The translations under genes were made by a program, and so were the position numbers. The notes under the pieces were generated by a model, which worked only from the letters and a program-made list of their open reading frames with translations, did no database searches and had not been told where the DNA came from. A stretch of DNA of 56,518 nucleotides, from assembly GCA_015060325.1 (NCBI GenBank), contig SUYQ01000019.1, positions 1-56,518 of the forward strand, given 5' to 3'. This document shows, piece by piece, positions 6,758 to 14,403 of this stretch. The stretch's first letter is position 1, and every line of letters begins with the position of its first letter. Source of the stretch: Bacteroidales bacterium (GTDB taxonomy: Bacteria > Bacteroidota > Bacteroidia > Bacteroidales > UBA932).

Positions 6758-7165
6758 TCAGTGATTGGCCTTTAACGAATCAATGGCATCAAGACATTGA
6801 TAAGCACGTAATTCATCACCAGATTCATAAGATTCTTCGGCCTGCACCAGTAATCTGAACACCTTCTGCCTATATTCAAAATCCTCATCGGATTCAGTGG
6901 TCATTTCCAGCCATGACAATTCGTTTTTCATCTGATTCCTAAGCACCTCCGCAGAATCCAAGTACATATATGCACCATCATAATCCCCAGCCGCGCGACA
7001 TTCATCAGCCTTATCCCACAATTCCATGGTAGCTTGTCCATATGCATTTAATATTTTTCTGTCCTCACGCACCTGACCCTTATACCAGACATAACCACAG
7101 ACCATCAAGCCGATCACTACGGCAACAATAATCAAAACTACCTTAGTCCTCTTTTTCATAATCAA
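6758..7165 (-). CDS. Single-TM small protein with helical repeat-like domain (copy 2)
   Basis: 135 residues, nearly identical to 3611-4018. It has an N-terminal membrane helix (about 8-28) and a charged helical domain with two TPR-like helix pairs (GDYDGAYMYLDSA and GDELRAYQCLDAI). Both copies keep an intact frame and the same upstream element, and the few nucleotide changes are mostly silent or conservative, so both may be expressed. Its role is unknown. The most it suggests is an inner-membrane anchor for a small interaction domain. Confidence 0.65.
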   Translation of the reverse strand: MIMKKRTKVVLIIVAVVIGLMVCGYVWYKGQVREDRKILNAYGQATMELWDKADECRAAGDYDGAYMYLDSAEVLRNQMKNELSWLEMTTESDEDFEYRQKVFRLLVQAEESYESGDELRAYQCLDAIDSLKANH

Positions 7166-7244
7166 TATCTAAATTAAGTTATACGTTATTTGGATTTGAA
7201 ATCTACGTTATACAAATCACCTTGACATTTTAAATGATTTACCA

Positions 7245-7272
7245 TTAATACCGAAGACTCCTATAAGTAACC
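7245..7272 (-). promoter_or_regulatory. Island element, copy e
   Basis: Identical to copy c because it lies within the duplicated segment: GGTTAC (7272-7267), 14-nt spacer, GGTATTAA (7252-7245), 79 nt before the ATG at 7165. Confidence 0.5.
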
Positions 7273-7311
7273 CATTTTCCGTGTCTACTTTTTGAGTCCA
7301 GTACAAGTTAT

Positions 7312-7634
7312 AATACACAGATTACTGAACTGCCGCTTGAGGGAAATTCTATAAAGGATTGCATTAAGTTGTACACCTCAGATATCGGACTTCTCGTAGC
7401 GATGCTTGATTATGGCACTCAAGCAGATATCTTAAAAGGCAATCTACTGGGATACAAAGGAGCTATTTTCGAGAATCTTATGGCAGATTTTCTTTGCAAA
7501 TCAGGACAAAAGTTATTCTACTTTCAGAAGGAAATCAGGAGCTGCTTACCATACCGCTATATATGGGATTCCTTATCAGGGATAAACTTACGGAAACAAT
7601 TGTACCTGACATTGATATGAATTTGTTGAACTAG
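7312..7634 (+). pseudogene. Remnant of a DUF4143-type AAA+ ATPase (copy 2)
   Basis: Exact counterpart of 4165-4487, offset by 3147 nt, with the same loss of the ATPase domain, the same internal deletion after LFYFQKE and the same frame change before ELLTIPLYMGF. The shared lesions show that the gene was already dead before the segment was duplicated. Confidence 0.75.
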
Positions 7635-7679
7635 AGCGCCTGTCTTTTATGGACATGCAACTGTCAGACAATCAATATG

Positions 7680-7728
7680 ATAACATTCAACACGGTGGGT
7701 TATTTTGACCCACCGTGTTGAATGTTAT
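7680..7728. terminator. Perfect 21-bp inverted repeat (copy 2)
   Basis: Same 21-bp arms and 7-nt loop as 4533-4581. Here it lies between the ATPase remnant and the 3' end of the phosphoesterase gene. Confidence 0.6.
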
Positions 7729-7759
7729 ATTGCTGACTATCAAGGATTTGCATGTTCAT

Positions 7760-7940
7760 GAAAAATCAGATGACCATGTGCCTTCATCTTGCGCCACTTC
7801 CCAGCCTCGGCATTTACAAGATATCATTCATGTCCATCTTTTCCCAAAGATGCCACACCGTCACCGACAAAACCGCCTTTACATCCTTCCAACCCCGGGA
7901 TTAATGTATGAAATGGATGAAATTGTATATAAATTGCATA
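7760..7940. other. Gene-free junction after the right duplication copy
   Basis: No supported gene. Sequence unique to this side of the duplication starts at 7760. Short frames on the minus strand are interrupted and not recognisable. It probably represents debris at the edge of the island next to the ordinary phosphoesterase gene. Confidence 0.4.
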
Positions 7941-8783
7941 TCATTGTGATATTTCCACCATCCGGTACCGGACCGGGACTTCGCTGCGGCGGGTACTGAG
8001 GGAGATCAGGCGGAAAGAGGGCTTTGCCTCGCCGATCTGATATGCGACTGATGTAGCGGTCTCCATCCTGATGCCTTTGCATTCGCCGGATGAGTTATCA
8101 TGACGATGTCCGGCAAATACTGCGGACACTCCATATTCTGCGAAAAGATCGAAATATCTCCTGCGCTTGGTCTTCTGGATCGGGAAATAGCTGTCTTCCT
8201 CGTCAATGCCGGTGAGGAAAAACGGATGATGACAGAATATTACCTTGACAGCCTTTTCATCTGACTGTTCCAGAGTGGTCTTCAGCCATTGGAACTGTTC
8301 TTCTTCGGCTGGGTCATCATACTTGATGAGATTGGAATTGATGCCTATAATACAGATTTTTCCGACGTTGCACACGAATCTGTCCGAGCCGTAACGGGAA
8401 GTGAATGGAGTCGAATCAACCTTACCATCCGAGATAAGAACATCATGGTTGCCAGGAAGATGCATCACCTTGCAATCTGACGGGAGCAATGCCAGAAGAT
8501 TATTGAATGTATCCCATTGCTCCTGGTCCAGAGGACGATGGATCTGGTCACCGGTAAAGACAATCATGTCTGGCTTAAGGCCTCTTATACTCTCTGCCGC
8601 ACGCTCCAAACATTCCTTTTCATATGTCAGGTCATTGACATATGTTGCTCCTGGCTCCTGCCCCTTTACGGCAGCATCAAAGCCTAGCTGTGCGTCAGCA
8701 ATCTGGACAATCGAGAATATCTTGGGGCTGCATGATACAGCTGCGAGGATGGTACATAATAACAGTAGTTTCTTCATTGTCAT
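7941..8783 (-). CDS. Calcineurin-like metallophosphoesterase lipoprotein
   Basis: 280 residues. A lipoprotein signal with lipobox ending AVSC (Cys19) predicts membrane anchoring outside the cytoplasm. The metallophosphoesterase motifs appear in order: IADAQLGF (the D-x-Q variant seen in the CSTP1/CPPED1-like subgroup instead of D-x-H), FTGDQIH, LPGNHD, FCHHPFF and FAGHRHD. It therefore should bind two metals and hydrolyse a phosphomonoester or diester. The natural substrate cannot be read from sequence. It is separated from the pseudouridine synthase gene by a palindromic repeat at 8795-8822. The start at Met3 is equally possible. Confidence 0.88.
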   Translation of the reverse strand: MTMKKLLLLCTILAAVSCSPKIFSIVQIADAQLGFDAAVKGQEPGATYVNDLTYEKECLERAAESIRGLKPDMIVFTGDQIHRPLDQEQWDTFNNLLALLPSDCKVMHLPGNHDVLISDGKVDSTPFTSRYGSDRFVCNVGKICIIGINSNLIKYDDPAEEEQFQWLKTTLEQSDEKAVKVIFCHHPFFLTGIDEEDSYFPIQKTKRRRYFDLFAEYGVSAVFAGHRHDNSSGECKGIRMETATSVAYQIGEAKPSFRLISLSTRRSEVPVRYRMVEISQ

Positions 8784-8794
8784 GATAGTTTTTA

Positions 8795-8822
8795 AGATCC
8801 TTCGCTGCGCTCAGGATGACAG
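8795..8822. repeat. Short palindromic repeat, type B
   Basis: AGATCCTTCGCTGCGCTC followed by AGGATGACAG: ATCCT and AGGAT form the stem around a CG-rich TTCGCTGCGCTC centre. Related copies occur at 10784-10809 and 10970-10997. It lies in the gap between two minus-strand genes. Confidence 0.7.
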
Positions 8823-8830
8823 AGGGAGGG

Positions 8831-9538
8831 TCACACCCCTTTCCATGATGATGGGACAGGAGCTTCGACAGTCATTTCTTCTTTCTTGACTGGATGGACA
8901 AATGTGATGCGACGCGCATGGAGGGAAATGCCTCCGTCGGGATTCGAGCGTGGAGATCCATATTTGAGGTCGCCTTTGATCGGACAGCCGAGGTTTGAGA
9001 GCTGGCAGCGGATCTGATGGTGGCGGCCGGTGAGGAGCTCGACCTCGACCAGCCAGTAGCGGTCGGTCCTGCCTATCTGTCTGTAGTTCAGTCTGGCCAG
9101 CTTGGCATCCTTACGTGCCGAACCGGGACGGCAGATGTATGACTTGTTCTGCTTCTCGTTGCGCCACATCATGTCTTCCAGACGTCCATCCGCAGGCTTC
9201 GGCTCTGTACACACAAGCGCCCAGTAGATCTTTTTTACCGAAGAGTCACGGAACATCGCATTCAGGCGCTCCAGGGCCTTGGAGGTCTTCGCCAGGACCA
9301 CGATGCCGCTGACCGGACGGTCAAGGCGGTGCGGCAGGCCCATGAAGACCTGACCGGGCTTTGCATCGCGCTGCGCGATGAAGGCCTTGTATGTCTCGGT
9401 GAGAGGTTCGTCGGAGGTCTTGTCCCCCTGGACAATCTCACCTACCTTCTTGTTGACGACAAGAAGGTGGTTATCTTCGTAAAGTATTCTTGATGCGAGG
9501 TCATTGAATTCCTCGGATGTCAGTTCACGATACATCAT
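8831..9538 (-). CDS. RluA-family pseudouridine synthase
   Basis: 235 residues, the usual size for a single-domain RluA-type enzyme without an S4 domain. The catalytic motif is HRLDRPVSG (about residues 69-77), where the Asp is the expected nucleophile. Downstream landmarks are LARLNYRQIG, the LLTGRHHQIRCQL motif and the LHARRITFVHP motif typical of the family. It isomerises uridine to pseudouridine in rRNA or tRNA in the cytoplasm, but the target site cannot be assigned here. The start is ambiguous between two adjacent Met codons. Its 3' end abuts repeat 8795-8822 and its 5' end abuts repeat 9546-9583. Confidence 0.93.
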   Translation of the reverse strand: MMYRELTSEEFNDLASRILYEDNHLLVVNKKVGEIVQGDKTSDEPLTETYKAFIAQRDAKPGQVFMGLPHRLDRPVSGIVVLAKTSKALERLNAMFRDSSVKKIYWALVCTEPKPADGRLEDMMWRNEKQNKSYICRPGSARKDAKLARLNYRQIGRTDRYWLVEVELLTGRHHQIRCQLSNLGCPIKGDLKYGSPRSNPDGGISLHARRITFVHPVKKEEMTVEAPVPSSWKGV

Positions 9539-9545
9539 AGTGTAT

Positions 9546-9583
9546 TAGATTTCTCGACTCGCTACGCTCGCTCGAAATGACAG
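9546..9583. repeat. Short palindromic repeat, type A
   Basis: Starts TAGATTTCTCGACTCGC, centres on TACG, and ends GCTCGAAATGACAG. ATTTC...GAAAT and the CGAG blocks pair. Same family as 13548-13584 and the array at 14402-14567. Confidence 0.7.
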
Positions 9584-9603
9584 GCTGAAGAGACAAGCTA
9601 AAC

Positions 9604-9644
9604 ATGACGATTCGGATGACAAAAATAGTAAATATGTCATTACG
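9604..9644. repeat. 41-nt direct repeat, left copy
   Basis: ATGACGATTCGGATGAC continuing to ATGTCATTACG. It recurs at 10823-10863 with one difference (T against C near the middle). Each copy follows a palindromic repeat, so the composite unit may be the mobile piece. The two copies bracket the 9698-10750 segment. Confidence 0.75.
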
Positions 9645-9697
9645 TGGGGCGCAGTGGATAACAAAAACTGATTAATTGCTTTATTTTAAAAGCACCT

Positions 9698-10102
9698 TTA
9701 ATACATCGCATCATGAATTTCATCAATTATCTGATCCGCTAAGCCAAGGCACTTGCTCAATGACTCAGGTTCATCAAGCCATTCCATGACGTCCTTAGAA
9801 TTTGAAACATTTCCCACAGGCCACCAAAGCGTATAATTTGAGAACCTGACATAAACAGCAAAAGTGATCAAAATGTCGCCGCCATTACTTGCAATTTTCA
9901 AAACAGTAGAATAAAAGCAATCGGATGGATCTTCCCAAAACGAACATACCTTTTCACTTCTGTAACAACCCTTATTATCGTCAAGAAAACCGGCATTAGG
10001 GAAAGTATATTCAATTTTATGAATTACCCTGAACTCATATTTAGCTTGTGCGAACAGGTTTCTTACACACTGATACAAGTGTTCTTTGTTATAAGTAGTC
10101 AT
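9698..10102 (-). CDS. Small cytoplasmic hypothetical protein
   Basis: 134 residues without signal peptide or membrane segment. It has acidic helical ends (MTTYNKEHLYQCVRNLFAQA and LGLADQIIDEIHDAMY) around a beta-rich middle with Trp and Cys residues (CSFWEDPSDCFYS, YTLWWPVGN). It lies 64 nt downstream of the broken membrane-protein gene 10167-10686 and probably shared its transcript from element copy f. The family is not recognised. The frame is intact, so it may still be functional even though the gene upstream is decayed. Confidence 0.55.
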   Translation of the reverse strand: MTTYNKEHLYQCVRNLFAQAKYEFRVIHKIEYTFPNAGFLDDNKGCYRSEKVCSFWEDPSDCFYSTVLKIASNGGDILITFAVYVRFSNYTLWWPVGNVSNSKDVMEWLDEPESLSKCLGLADQIIDEIHDAMY

Positions 10103-10166
10103 GTCGTTAAATTTAGAAATTTATTATAATAGTCATGTATCTGGAATTAGTTTTCAGCCTGTAACA

Positions 10167-10686
10167 TCATCGAGCCGGAGATTTACGAACTGAGGTACAG
10201 CTCTTAAAGTAAGCATCATTATTCCAGTTCAGAATCAGTTCTACAACTTCACCTTTACCTGCATAACATCTTGCTCTATCACCAACTTCCATCCCTGCTA
10301 TATTATCGGCAACAATCATCTGATCAGATCTATAGAAAAACACTTTATCACCCGTTGATATGTCTCCTTCTATAATTTTGCCCTGTATGGCCACAGTACT
10401 CCATGTCTTCATTTTCACAGACCAGACTGTCATTAGAAATCCGCCAGGCACAGATGTCTGTGCTATAACCTGTTCTGAATCTACCGAGCCCCTTTTATTC
10501 TGCTGAGATCCATCCACGTACCTTCGCAAGGGCTGCAACTGAATTTGATTATTTGCAGGTTGTACAACCTCCTTTGATTCCACCTAATCCATCGACCTCA
10601 ATCGACACACCGAATGCCATTCCAGCTAAAGATAGCATTGCTCCTATCGCCAATGCAACTATATTCTTTAATAACCAATTGATAAT
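10167..10686 (-). pseudogene. Decayed paralogue of the 1802-2554 membrane/beta-barrel protein
   Basis: From 10686 the minus strand reads INWLLKNIVALAIGAMLSLA, matching the N-terminus of the 250-residue protein, but the ATG is replaced by ATT. About 60 codons, corresponding to membrane segments 2-4, are then missing, rejoining at IEVDGLGG. The C-terminal barrel (WSVKMKTWSTVAIQGKIIEG to VVELILNWNNDAYF) continues in the other frame, so a frameshift separates the two parts. A 138-codon frame opening with GTG at 10583 covers only the second part. I score it as a pseudogene. The barrel part alone is intact and could conceivably still be made. Confidence 0.72.
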
Positions 10687-10722
10687 TTACTGAATTTAAA
10701 TTGTTAATAATCTTATTTACCT

Positions 10723-10750
10723 TTTATACCAACTATGGATAAAAGTAACC
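10723..10750 (-). promoter_or_regulatory. Island element, copy f
   Basis: GGTTAC (10750-10745), 14-nt spacer, GGTATAAA (10730-10723, one mismatch to GGTATTAA) on the minus strand, with an extension GGTAAATAAGATTATTAAC like copies a and d. It is 36 nt before the degenerate start codon of the pseudogene. Confidence 0.5.
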
Positions 10751-10783
10751 ATTCAATTACTGAAATTCACAACATTTTTATAT

Positions 10784-10809
10784 ATCCTTCGCTCCGCTCA
10801 GGATGACAG
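10784..10809. repeat. Short palindromic repeat, type B
   Basis: ATCCTTCGCTCCGCTC followed by AGGATGACAG. Same type as 8795-8822. Directly followed by the right copy of the 41-nt direct repeat. Confidence 0.7.
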
Positions 10810-10822
10810 AAAGGAGTTCCAG

Positions 10823-10863
10823 ATGACGATTCGGATGACAAAAATAGCAAATATGTCATTACG
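10823..10863. repeat. 41-nt direct repeat, right copy
   Basis: Counterpart of 9604-9644 in the same orientation, one substitution. Confidence 0.75.
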
Positions 10864-10969
10864 GAGGCATGTTGGCAGAGAAAAAACTGACATTTTGACA
10901 TATATTTTTTGATTCCGGGCATTGGCACAAGTTTCGTTATTATGTCGGCGTCGTCTGAAATTGATGTAG

Positions 10970-11033
10970 AGATCTTTCGCTTCGCTCAGGATGACAGAGA
11001 GACGCTCAGGATGACAGTAAGGGCTCAGATGAC
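10970..11033. repeat. Palindromic repeat type B with two decaying partial copies upstream of dnaK
   Basis: A full unit (AGATCTTTCGCTTCGCTC then AGGATGACAG, 10970-10997) is followed by GACGCTCAGGATGACAG (11001-11017) and GGCTCAGATGACA (11022-11033). The unit ends 40 nt before the dnaK start, so it would lie in or close to the dnaK leader. In the rest of the gene-free stretch 10864-11073 I could not find a convincing TTTG/TAnnTTTG promoter pair or a CIRCE operator. Confidence 0.65.
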
Positions 11034-11073
11034 ATATTAATAAGGAAACAATAAATATAAAATTATAACAATT

Positions 11074-12966
11074 ATGGGAAAAATCATTGGTATTGACCTT
11101 GGAACCACAAACTCATGTGTGGCAGTGATGGAAGGTAACGAACCTACCGTCATCATCAACAACGAAGGACAGAGAACAACCCCTTCAGTGGTAGCATTCA
11201 CTGACGGCGGTGAAAGAAAGATCGGTAACCCTGCAAAGCGTCAGGCTATCACCAACCCTCACAAGACCGTGTTCTCGATCAAGAGATTCATGGGTGAGAA
11301 GTACAGCCAGGTAAGCGGCGACATCGCACGCGTTCCATATAAGGTAATGAAGGGCGACAACGACACTCCACGTGTAGACATCGACGGTCGTCTCTACTCA
11401 CCACAGGAGATTTCAGCCATGATTCTCCAGAAGATGAAGAAGACTGCTGAGGAGTACCTCGGACAGGAGGTTACAGAGGCTGTCATCACAGTTCCTGCAT
11501 ACTTCTCTGACTCACAGCGTCAGGCTACCAAGGAGGCTGGCCAGATCGCAGGCCTCGAGGTAAAGCGTATCATCAACGAGCCTACAGCAGCTGCGCTTGC
11601 TTACGGTCTCGACAAGATGCACAAGGACATGAAGATCGCAGTGTATGACCTCGGTGGTGGTACATTCGATATCTCTATCATGGATCTCGGAGACGGCGTG
11701 TTCGAAGTACTTTCTACAAACGGTGACACCCACCTCGGAGGTGACGACTTCGACCAGGTGATCATCGACTGGCTCGCATCAGAGTTCGCGGCTGAGAACA
11801 GCGGCATCGACCTCAAGAAGGACCCTATGGCCCTCCAGAGACTCAAGGAAGCTGCAGAGAAGGCGAAGATCGAGCTCTCAAGCCAGACTTCAACTGAGAT
11901 CAACCTTCCTTACATCATGCCTGTTGACGGTGTTCCAAAGCACCTTGTGAAGACTCTTACAAGGGCTAAGTTCGAGATGCTCGCTGACAGCCTCATCCAG
12001 AGGACTATCGAGCCATGCCGCAAGGCACTCCAGGACGCAGGCCTCAGCGCATCAGACATCAGCGAGGTTCTCCTCGTAGGTGGTTCTACACGTATCCCTG
12101 CAATCCAGGCAGTAGTCGAGAAGTTCTTCGGAAAGGCTCCTAACAAGAGCGTGAACCCTGACGAGGTTGTGGCTATGGGTGCAGCTATCCAGGGTGGTGT
12201 GCTCGCAGGTGACGTGAAGGATGTACTCCTTCTTGATGTGACTCCGCTTTCACTCGGTATCGAGACTCTCGGCGGCGTGATGACAAAGCTCATCGAGGCA
12301 AACACTACTATCCCTACAAAGAAGTCACAGGTATTCTCTACAGCTGCTGACAACCAGCCTGCAGTAGACGTGCACGTGCTCCAGGGAGAGCGCCCTATGG
12401 CAAAGGACAACAAGCTCATCGGAAACTTCATCCTTGACGGTATTGCACCTGCACCAAGAGGTGTACCACAGATCGAGGTTACATTCGACATCGATGCAAA
12501 CGGTATCCTCAACGTATCTGCAAAGGACAAGGCTACAGGCAAGGAGCAGAACATCCGTATCGAGGCTTCATCAGGACTCTCAGAGGCTGAGATCCAGAGA
12601 ATGAGGGACGAGGCTAAGGCTAACGAAGCTGCTGACCAGGCAGAGAAGGAGCGTATCGAGAAGATCAACAACGCTGACGGAATGTGCTTCCAGACCGAGA
12701 AGAATCTCAAGGAGTACGGTGACAAGATTCCTGCAGAGAAGAAGACAGCTATCGAAGAGGCCAAGAACAAGCTTCAGGAAGCTGTAAAGGCACAGAACCT
12801 TGCTGATATCGAGAAGTACAATGCCGAGCTCGAAGCAGCATGGCATGCAGCATCAGAGGATATGGCAAAGGCAGCTCAGGCTGGCCCTCAGCCAGGTGCA
12901 CAGGGCCCTTTCAATGGCCAGGCAGGTCCTCAGGGAGCTGACGACCAGGGCGTTGACGAGCAGTAA
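11074..12966 (+). CDS. dnaK: Chaperone DnaK (Hsp70)
   Basis: 630 residues, full length for DnaK. The N-terminal ATPase domain opens [20 protein letters not shown] and shows the phosphate-2 region [11 protein letters not shown] and the adenosine motif [12 protein letters not shown]. The linker [13 protein letters not shown] leads into the substrate-binding domain (about 385-500) and helical lid, and the tail ends in a Gly/Gln-rich segment with an acidic terminus. It refolds and holds client proteins in the cytoplasm with DnaJ and GrpE, neither of which is present here. It appears monocistronic, closed by the terminator at 13020-13066. Codon use is strongly biased (CTC leucine), as expected for a highly expressed gene. 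Confidence 0.99.
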   Translation: MGKIIGIDLGTTNSCVAVMEGNEPTVIINNEGQRTTPSVVAFTDGGERKIGNPAKRQAITNPHKTVFSIKRFMGEKYSQVSGDIARVPYKVMKGDNDTPRVDIDGRLYSPQEISAMILQKMKKTAEEYLGQEVTEAVITVPAYFSDSQRQATKEAGQIAGLEVKRIINEPTAAALAYGLDKMHKDMKIAVYDLGGGTFDISIMDLGDGVFEVLSTNGDTHLGGDDFDQVIIDWLASEFAAENSGIDLKKDPMALQRLKEAAEKAKIELSSQTSTEINLPYIMPVDGVPKHLVKTLTRAKFEMLADSLIQRTIEPCRKALQDAGLSASDISEVLLVGGSTRIPAIQAVVEKFFGKAPNKSVNPDEVVAMGAAIQGGVLAGDVKDVLLLDVTPLSLGIETLGGVMTKLIEANTTIPTKKSQVFSTAADNQPAVDVHVLQGERPMAKDNKLIGNFILDGIAPAPRGVPQIEVTFDIDANGILNVSAKDKATGKEQNIRIEASSGLSEAEIQRMRDEAKANEAADQAEKERIEKINNADGMCFQTEKNLKEYGDKIPAEKKTAIEEAKNKLQEAVKAQNLADIEKYNAELEAAWHAASEDMAKAAQAGPQPGAQGPFNGQAGPQGADDQGVDEQ

Positions 12967-12982
12967 TCGACTCATAGTTGAC

Positions 12983-13007
12983 TGGCCGTTACTGACGGTA
13001 ACGGCCA
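12983..13007 (+). terminator. First hairpin after dnaK
   Basis: TGGCCGTTAC (12983-12992) pairs with GTAACGGCCA (12998-13007) around a 5-nt loop, 16 nt after the stop. No T-run follows, so the main termination signal is the next hairpin. Confidence 0.5.
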
Positions 13008-13019
13008 AGTTGCAAAACG

Positions 13020-13066
13020 AGAGATCCGGAAAATCGCTACGATTTTCCGGATCTCTTGTTTTTTTA
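13020..13066 (+). terminator. Intrinsic terminator of dnaK
   Basis: A 17-bp perfect stem (13020-13036 with 13040-13056, AGAGATCCGG ... CCGGATCTCT) with a 3-nt loop is followed by TTGTTTTTTT. Its T-run touches the stop codon of the convergent lipoprotein gene. Confidence 0.9.
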
Positions 13067-13522
13067 TTCAGCTACGGGAATGCTGTCGACGCGAATGAAG
13101 AGCTGGCTGAATGACGGATCGTCCTTGGCTACCCAGAACATCTCGGTTTCCGTGAGGGACTCGATGACATAACGGTGGGCCCAGTCGCCTCCGTCGTGGT
13201 CATAATTGCCTCTGATCAATGCTCCGAGTTCGACATCAGTATACAGGAAATATGATCCTGTGACGATGTGAGGGACATTTGTGAAGCTGTCCATGTTCTG
13301 GTACATCGTATATGTCTTATCATTGCGTACAATGTCGAGATACATATACGTACCCTCAGCCAGTCCCGAACCGTTCCATTCAAGGAGCTGCCACTGTCCG
13401 GAAATGTTGTGGGCATTGACCTCAAGCTGAACATCCTCCGGCTCTGTCAGTATCACCTTTTCGCAAGAGGATGCTGTGAAAGCCAGGAGTGCGATTGTGA
13501 GTATTTTTGCTATTCTATTCAT
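13064..13522 (-). CDS. Lipocalin-like lipoprotein
   Basis: 152 residues from the Met at 13522 (MNRIAKILTIALLAFTASSC), which gives a clean lipoprotein signal with lipobox TASSC. An upstream in-frame start at 13630 exists only because the palindromic repeat at 13548-13616 happens to be open, so I reject that extension. The mature part (ISGQWQLLEWNGSGLAEGTYMY ... broken here as a motif, ending LFIRVDSIP) resembles the Bacteroidales lipocalin-like domain proteins: a small beta-barrel opened by a G-x-W motif. Ligand unknown. It faces dnaK tail-to-tail. Confidence 0.78.
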   Translation of the reverse strand: MNRIAKILTIALLAFTASSCEKVILTEPEDVQLEVNAHNISGQWQLLEWNGSGLAEGTYMYLDIVRNDKTYTMYQNMDSFTNVPHIVTGSYFLYTDVELGALIRGNYDHDGGDWAHRYVIESLTETEMFWVAKDDPSFSQLFIRVDSIPVAE

Positions 13523-13547
13523 ATTGTTGGTTTTTATTCTTGGTTTG

Positions 13548-13616
13548 TAGATTTCTCGACTCGCTTCGCTCGCTCGAAATGACAAAGTCGCTTGAGCGCA
13601 AGCGAAAGAAATGACA
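13548..13616. repeat. Palindromic repeat type A plus a second divergent unit
   Basis: A type A unit (TAGATTTCTCGACTCGC ... GCTCGAAATGACA, 13548-13584) is followed by GTCGCTTGAGCGCAAGCG and GAAATGACA, in which CGCTTG and CAAGCG form a small stem. The pair fills the gap between the lipocalin-like and DUF1573 genes. Confidence 0.7.
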
Positions 13617-13626
13617 TGGGGAGAAA

Positions 13627-14403
13627 TCATGGTACATTCACAGTTATGGTGGACTTGGATGGAGGGAGACCTAGGCCTTTGAGGATGACCTTCATCACGT
13701 CCTTTAGTCCGGGCTTGGCAGGGTCATATGCTATCTTTATCAGCCCTTCCTTTCCGGGTTCGACCATGGCCGGTTCAGTGCTGAACGACAGGCATTCCGG
13801 CAGGAAAGCCGTCTCGCATTGCAGGCAGACAGGAGCATCGGAAACATTTATGAACCGCAGCGTTTCCACACTCCTGACACCCTTTGAGACATTCACCTCC
13901 GTACGTCTGAGACGGATCGGTCCCATCTGCACCGGCCATTGAGCCGAGAGGTCGGCACCGGAAGCCACATCGACTGAAAGTCTCAGGACCGCCGCAGGTT
14001 CATTTCCTTCTCCGGTATATACGAAGACCTTTCTTTCAAATTTTCCCGGATGTCCTTTAGGATTGTACCTGACAGTGATCTCCGATGACTCTCCCGGTTG
14101 CAGTTCCTTGACCGGGCATATCGCTGCAGCACATGAACATGTAGAGACTAGTCTGTGGATCCTGACTGTAGCGTCACTTGCATTCGTGAACGGGAACACA
14201 AAGGACTTAGGCATATCATCTTCATTCATAGGCTCCGCGACAATGTGTCTTACCCCAAAAGCAAGCGCAGCTGAATCGGCGCTCAGGACCGGGTCTGAAA
14301 CTGCTTTCAGCCTGTCCTGAGGGACGATCTTGATCTGCGCCGATGCGGTTGCAGCCGAAATGGCTGCAACGCAGATTGCTGATATGAGGGCGCATGGTCT
14401 CAT
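13627..14403 (-). CDS. DUF1573 domain periplasmic protein
   Basis: 258 residues with a Sec signal peptide (about 1-22, ending ASAQ). Two Ig-like/ASH-type beta-sandwich halves follow. The first carries the hallmark DUF1573 motif STCSCAAA ... ELQPGESSEITVRYNPKG (about 88-118), and the second (about 160-258) is a weaker repeat with VEPGKEGLIKIAYDPAKPG. DUF1573 proteins are abundant in Bacteroidota and their role is not firmly established. The domain is related to PapD-like and ASH modules, so a protein-binding function outside the inner membrane is plausible. Its start codon overlaps the first base of the tandem repeat array 14402-14567. Confidence 0.88.
   Translation of the reverse strand: MRPCALISAICVAAISAATASAQIKIVPQDRLKAVSDPVLSADSAALAFGVRHIVAEPMNEDDMPKSFVFPFTNASDATVRIHRLVSTCSCAAAICPVKELQPGESSEITVRYNPKGHPGKFERKVFVYTGEGNEPAAVLRLSVDVASGADLSAQWPVQMGPIRLRRTEVNVSKGVRSVETLRFINVSDAPVCLQCETAFLPECLSFSTEPAMVEPGKEGLIKIAYDPAKPGLKDVMKVILKGLGLPPSKSTITVNVP

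Larger units (their letters stand above)
6717..7759. repeat. Direct duplication, right copy (~1.05 kb)
   Basis: Right-hand copy of 3567-4612 in the same orientation, with nearly full identity over about 1,043 nt. The 2.1 kb between the copies (4613-6716) carries the VWA operon, so homologous recombination between copies could delete or amplify that operon as a unit of about 3.1 kb. Confidence 0.9.

Noticed and set aside
10917..10936. TTGGCAC-type sequence before dnaK that resembles a sigma-54 -24 box
   Set aside because: The -12 position reads TCGT instead of TTGC, and no enhancer or activator gene is nearby.
11910..12770. 286-codon frame antisense to dnaK
   Set aside because: Shadow of the strongly biased dnaK codon use; Ser/Ala-rich nonsense composition and no homology to a known family.
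13523..13630. N-terminal extension of the lipocalin-like gene
   Set aside because: The extra 36 codons come from a palindromic repeat and would bury the lipoprotein signal peptide.
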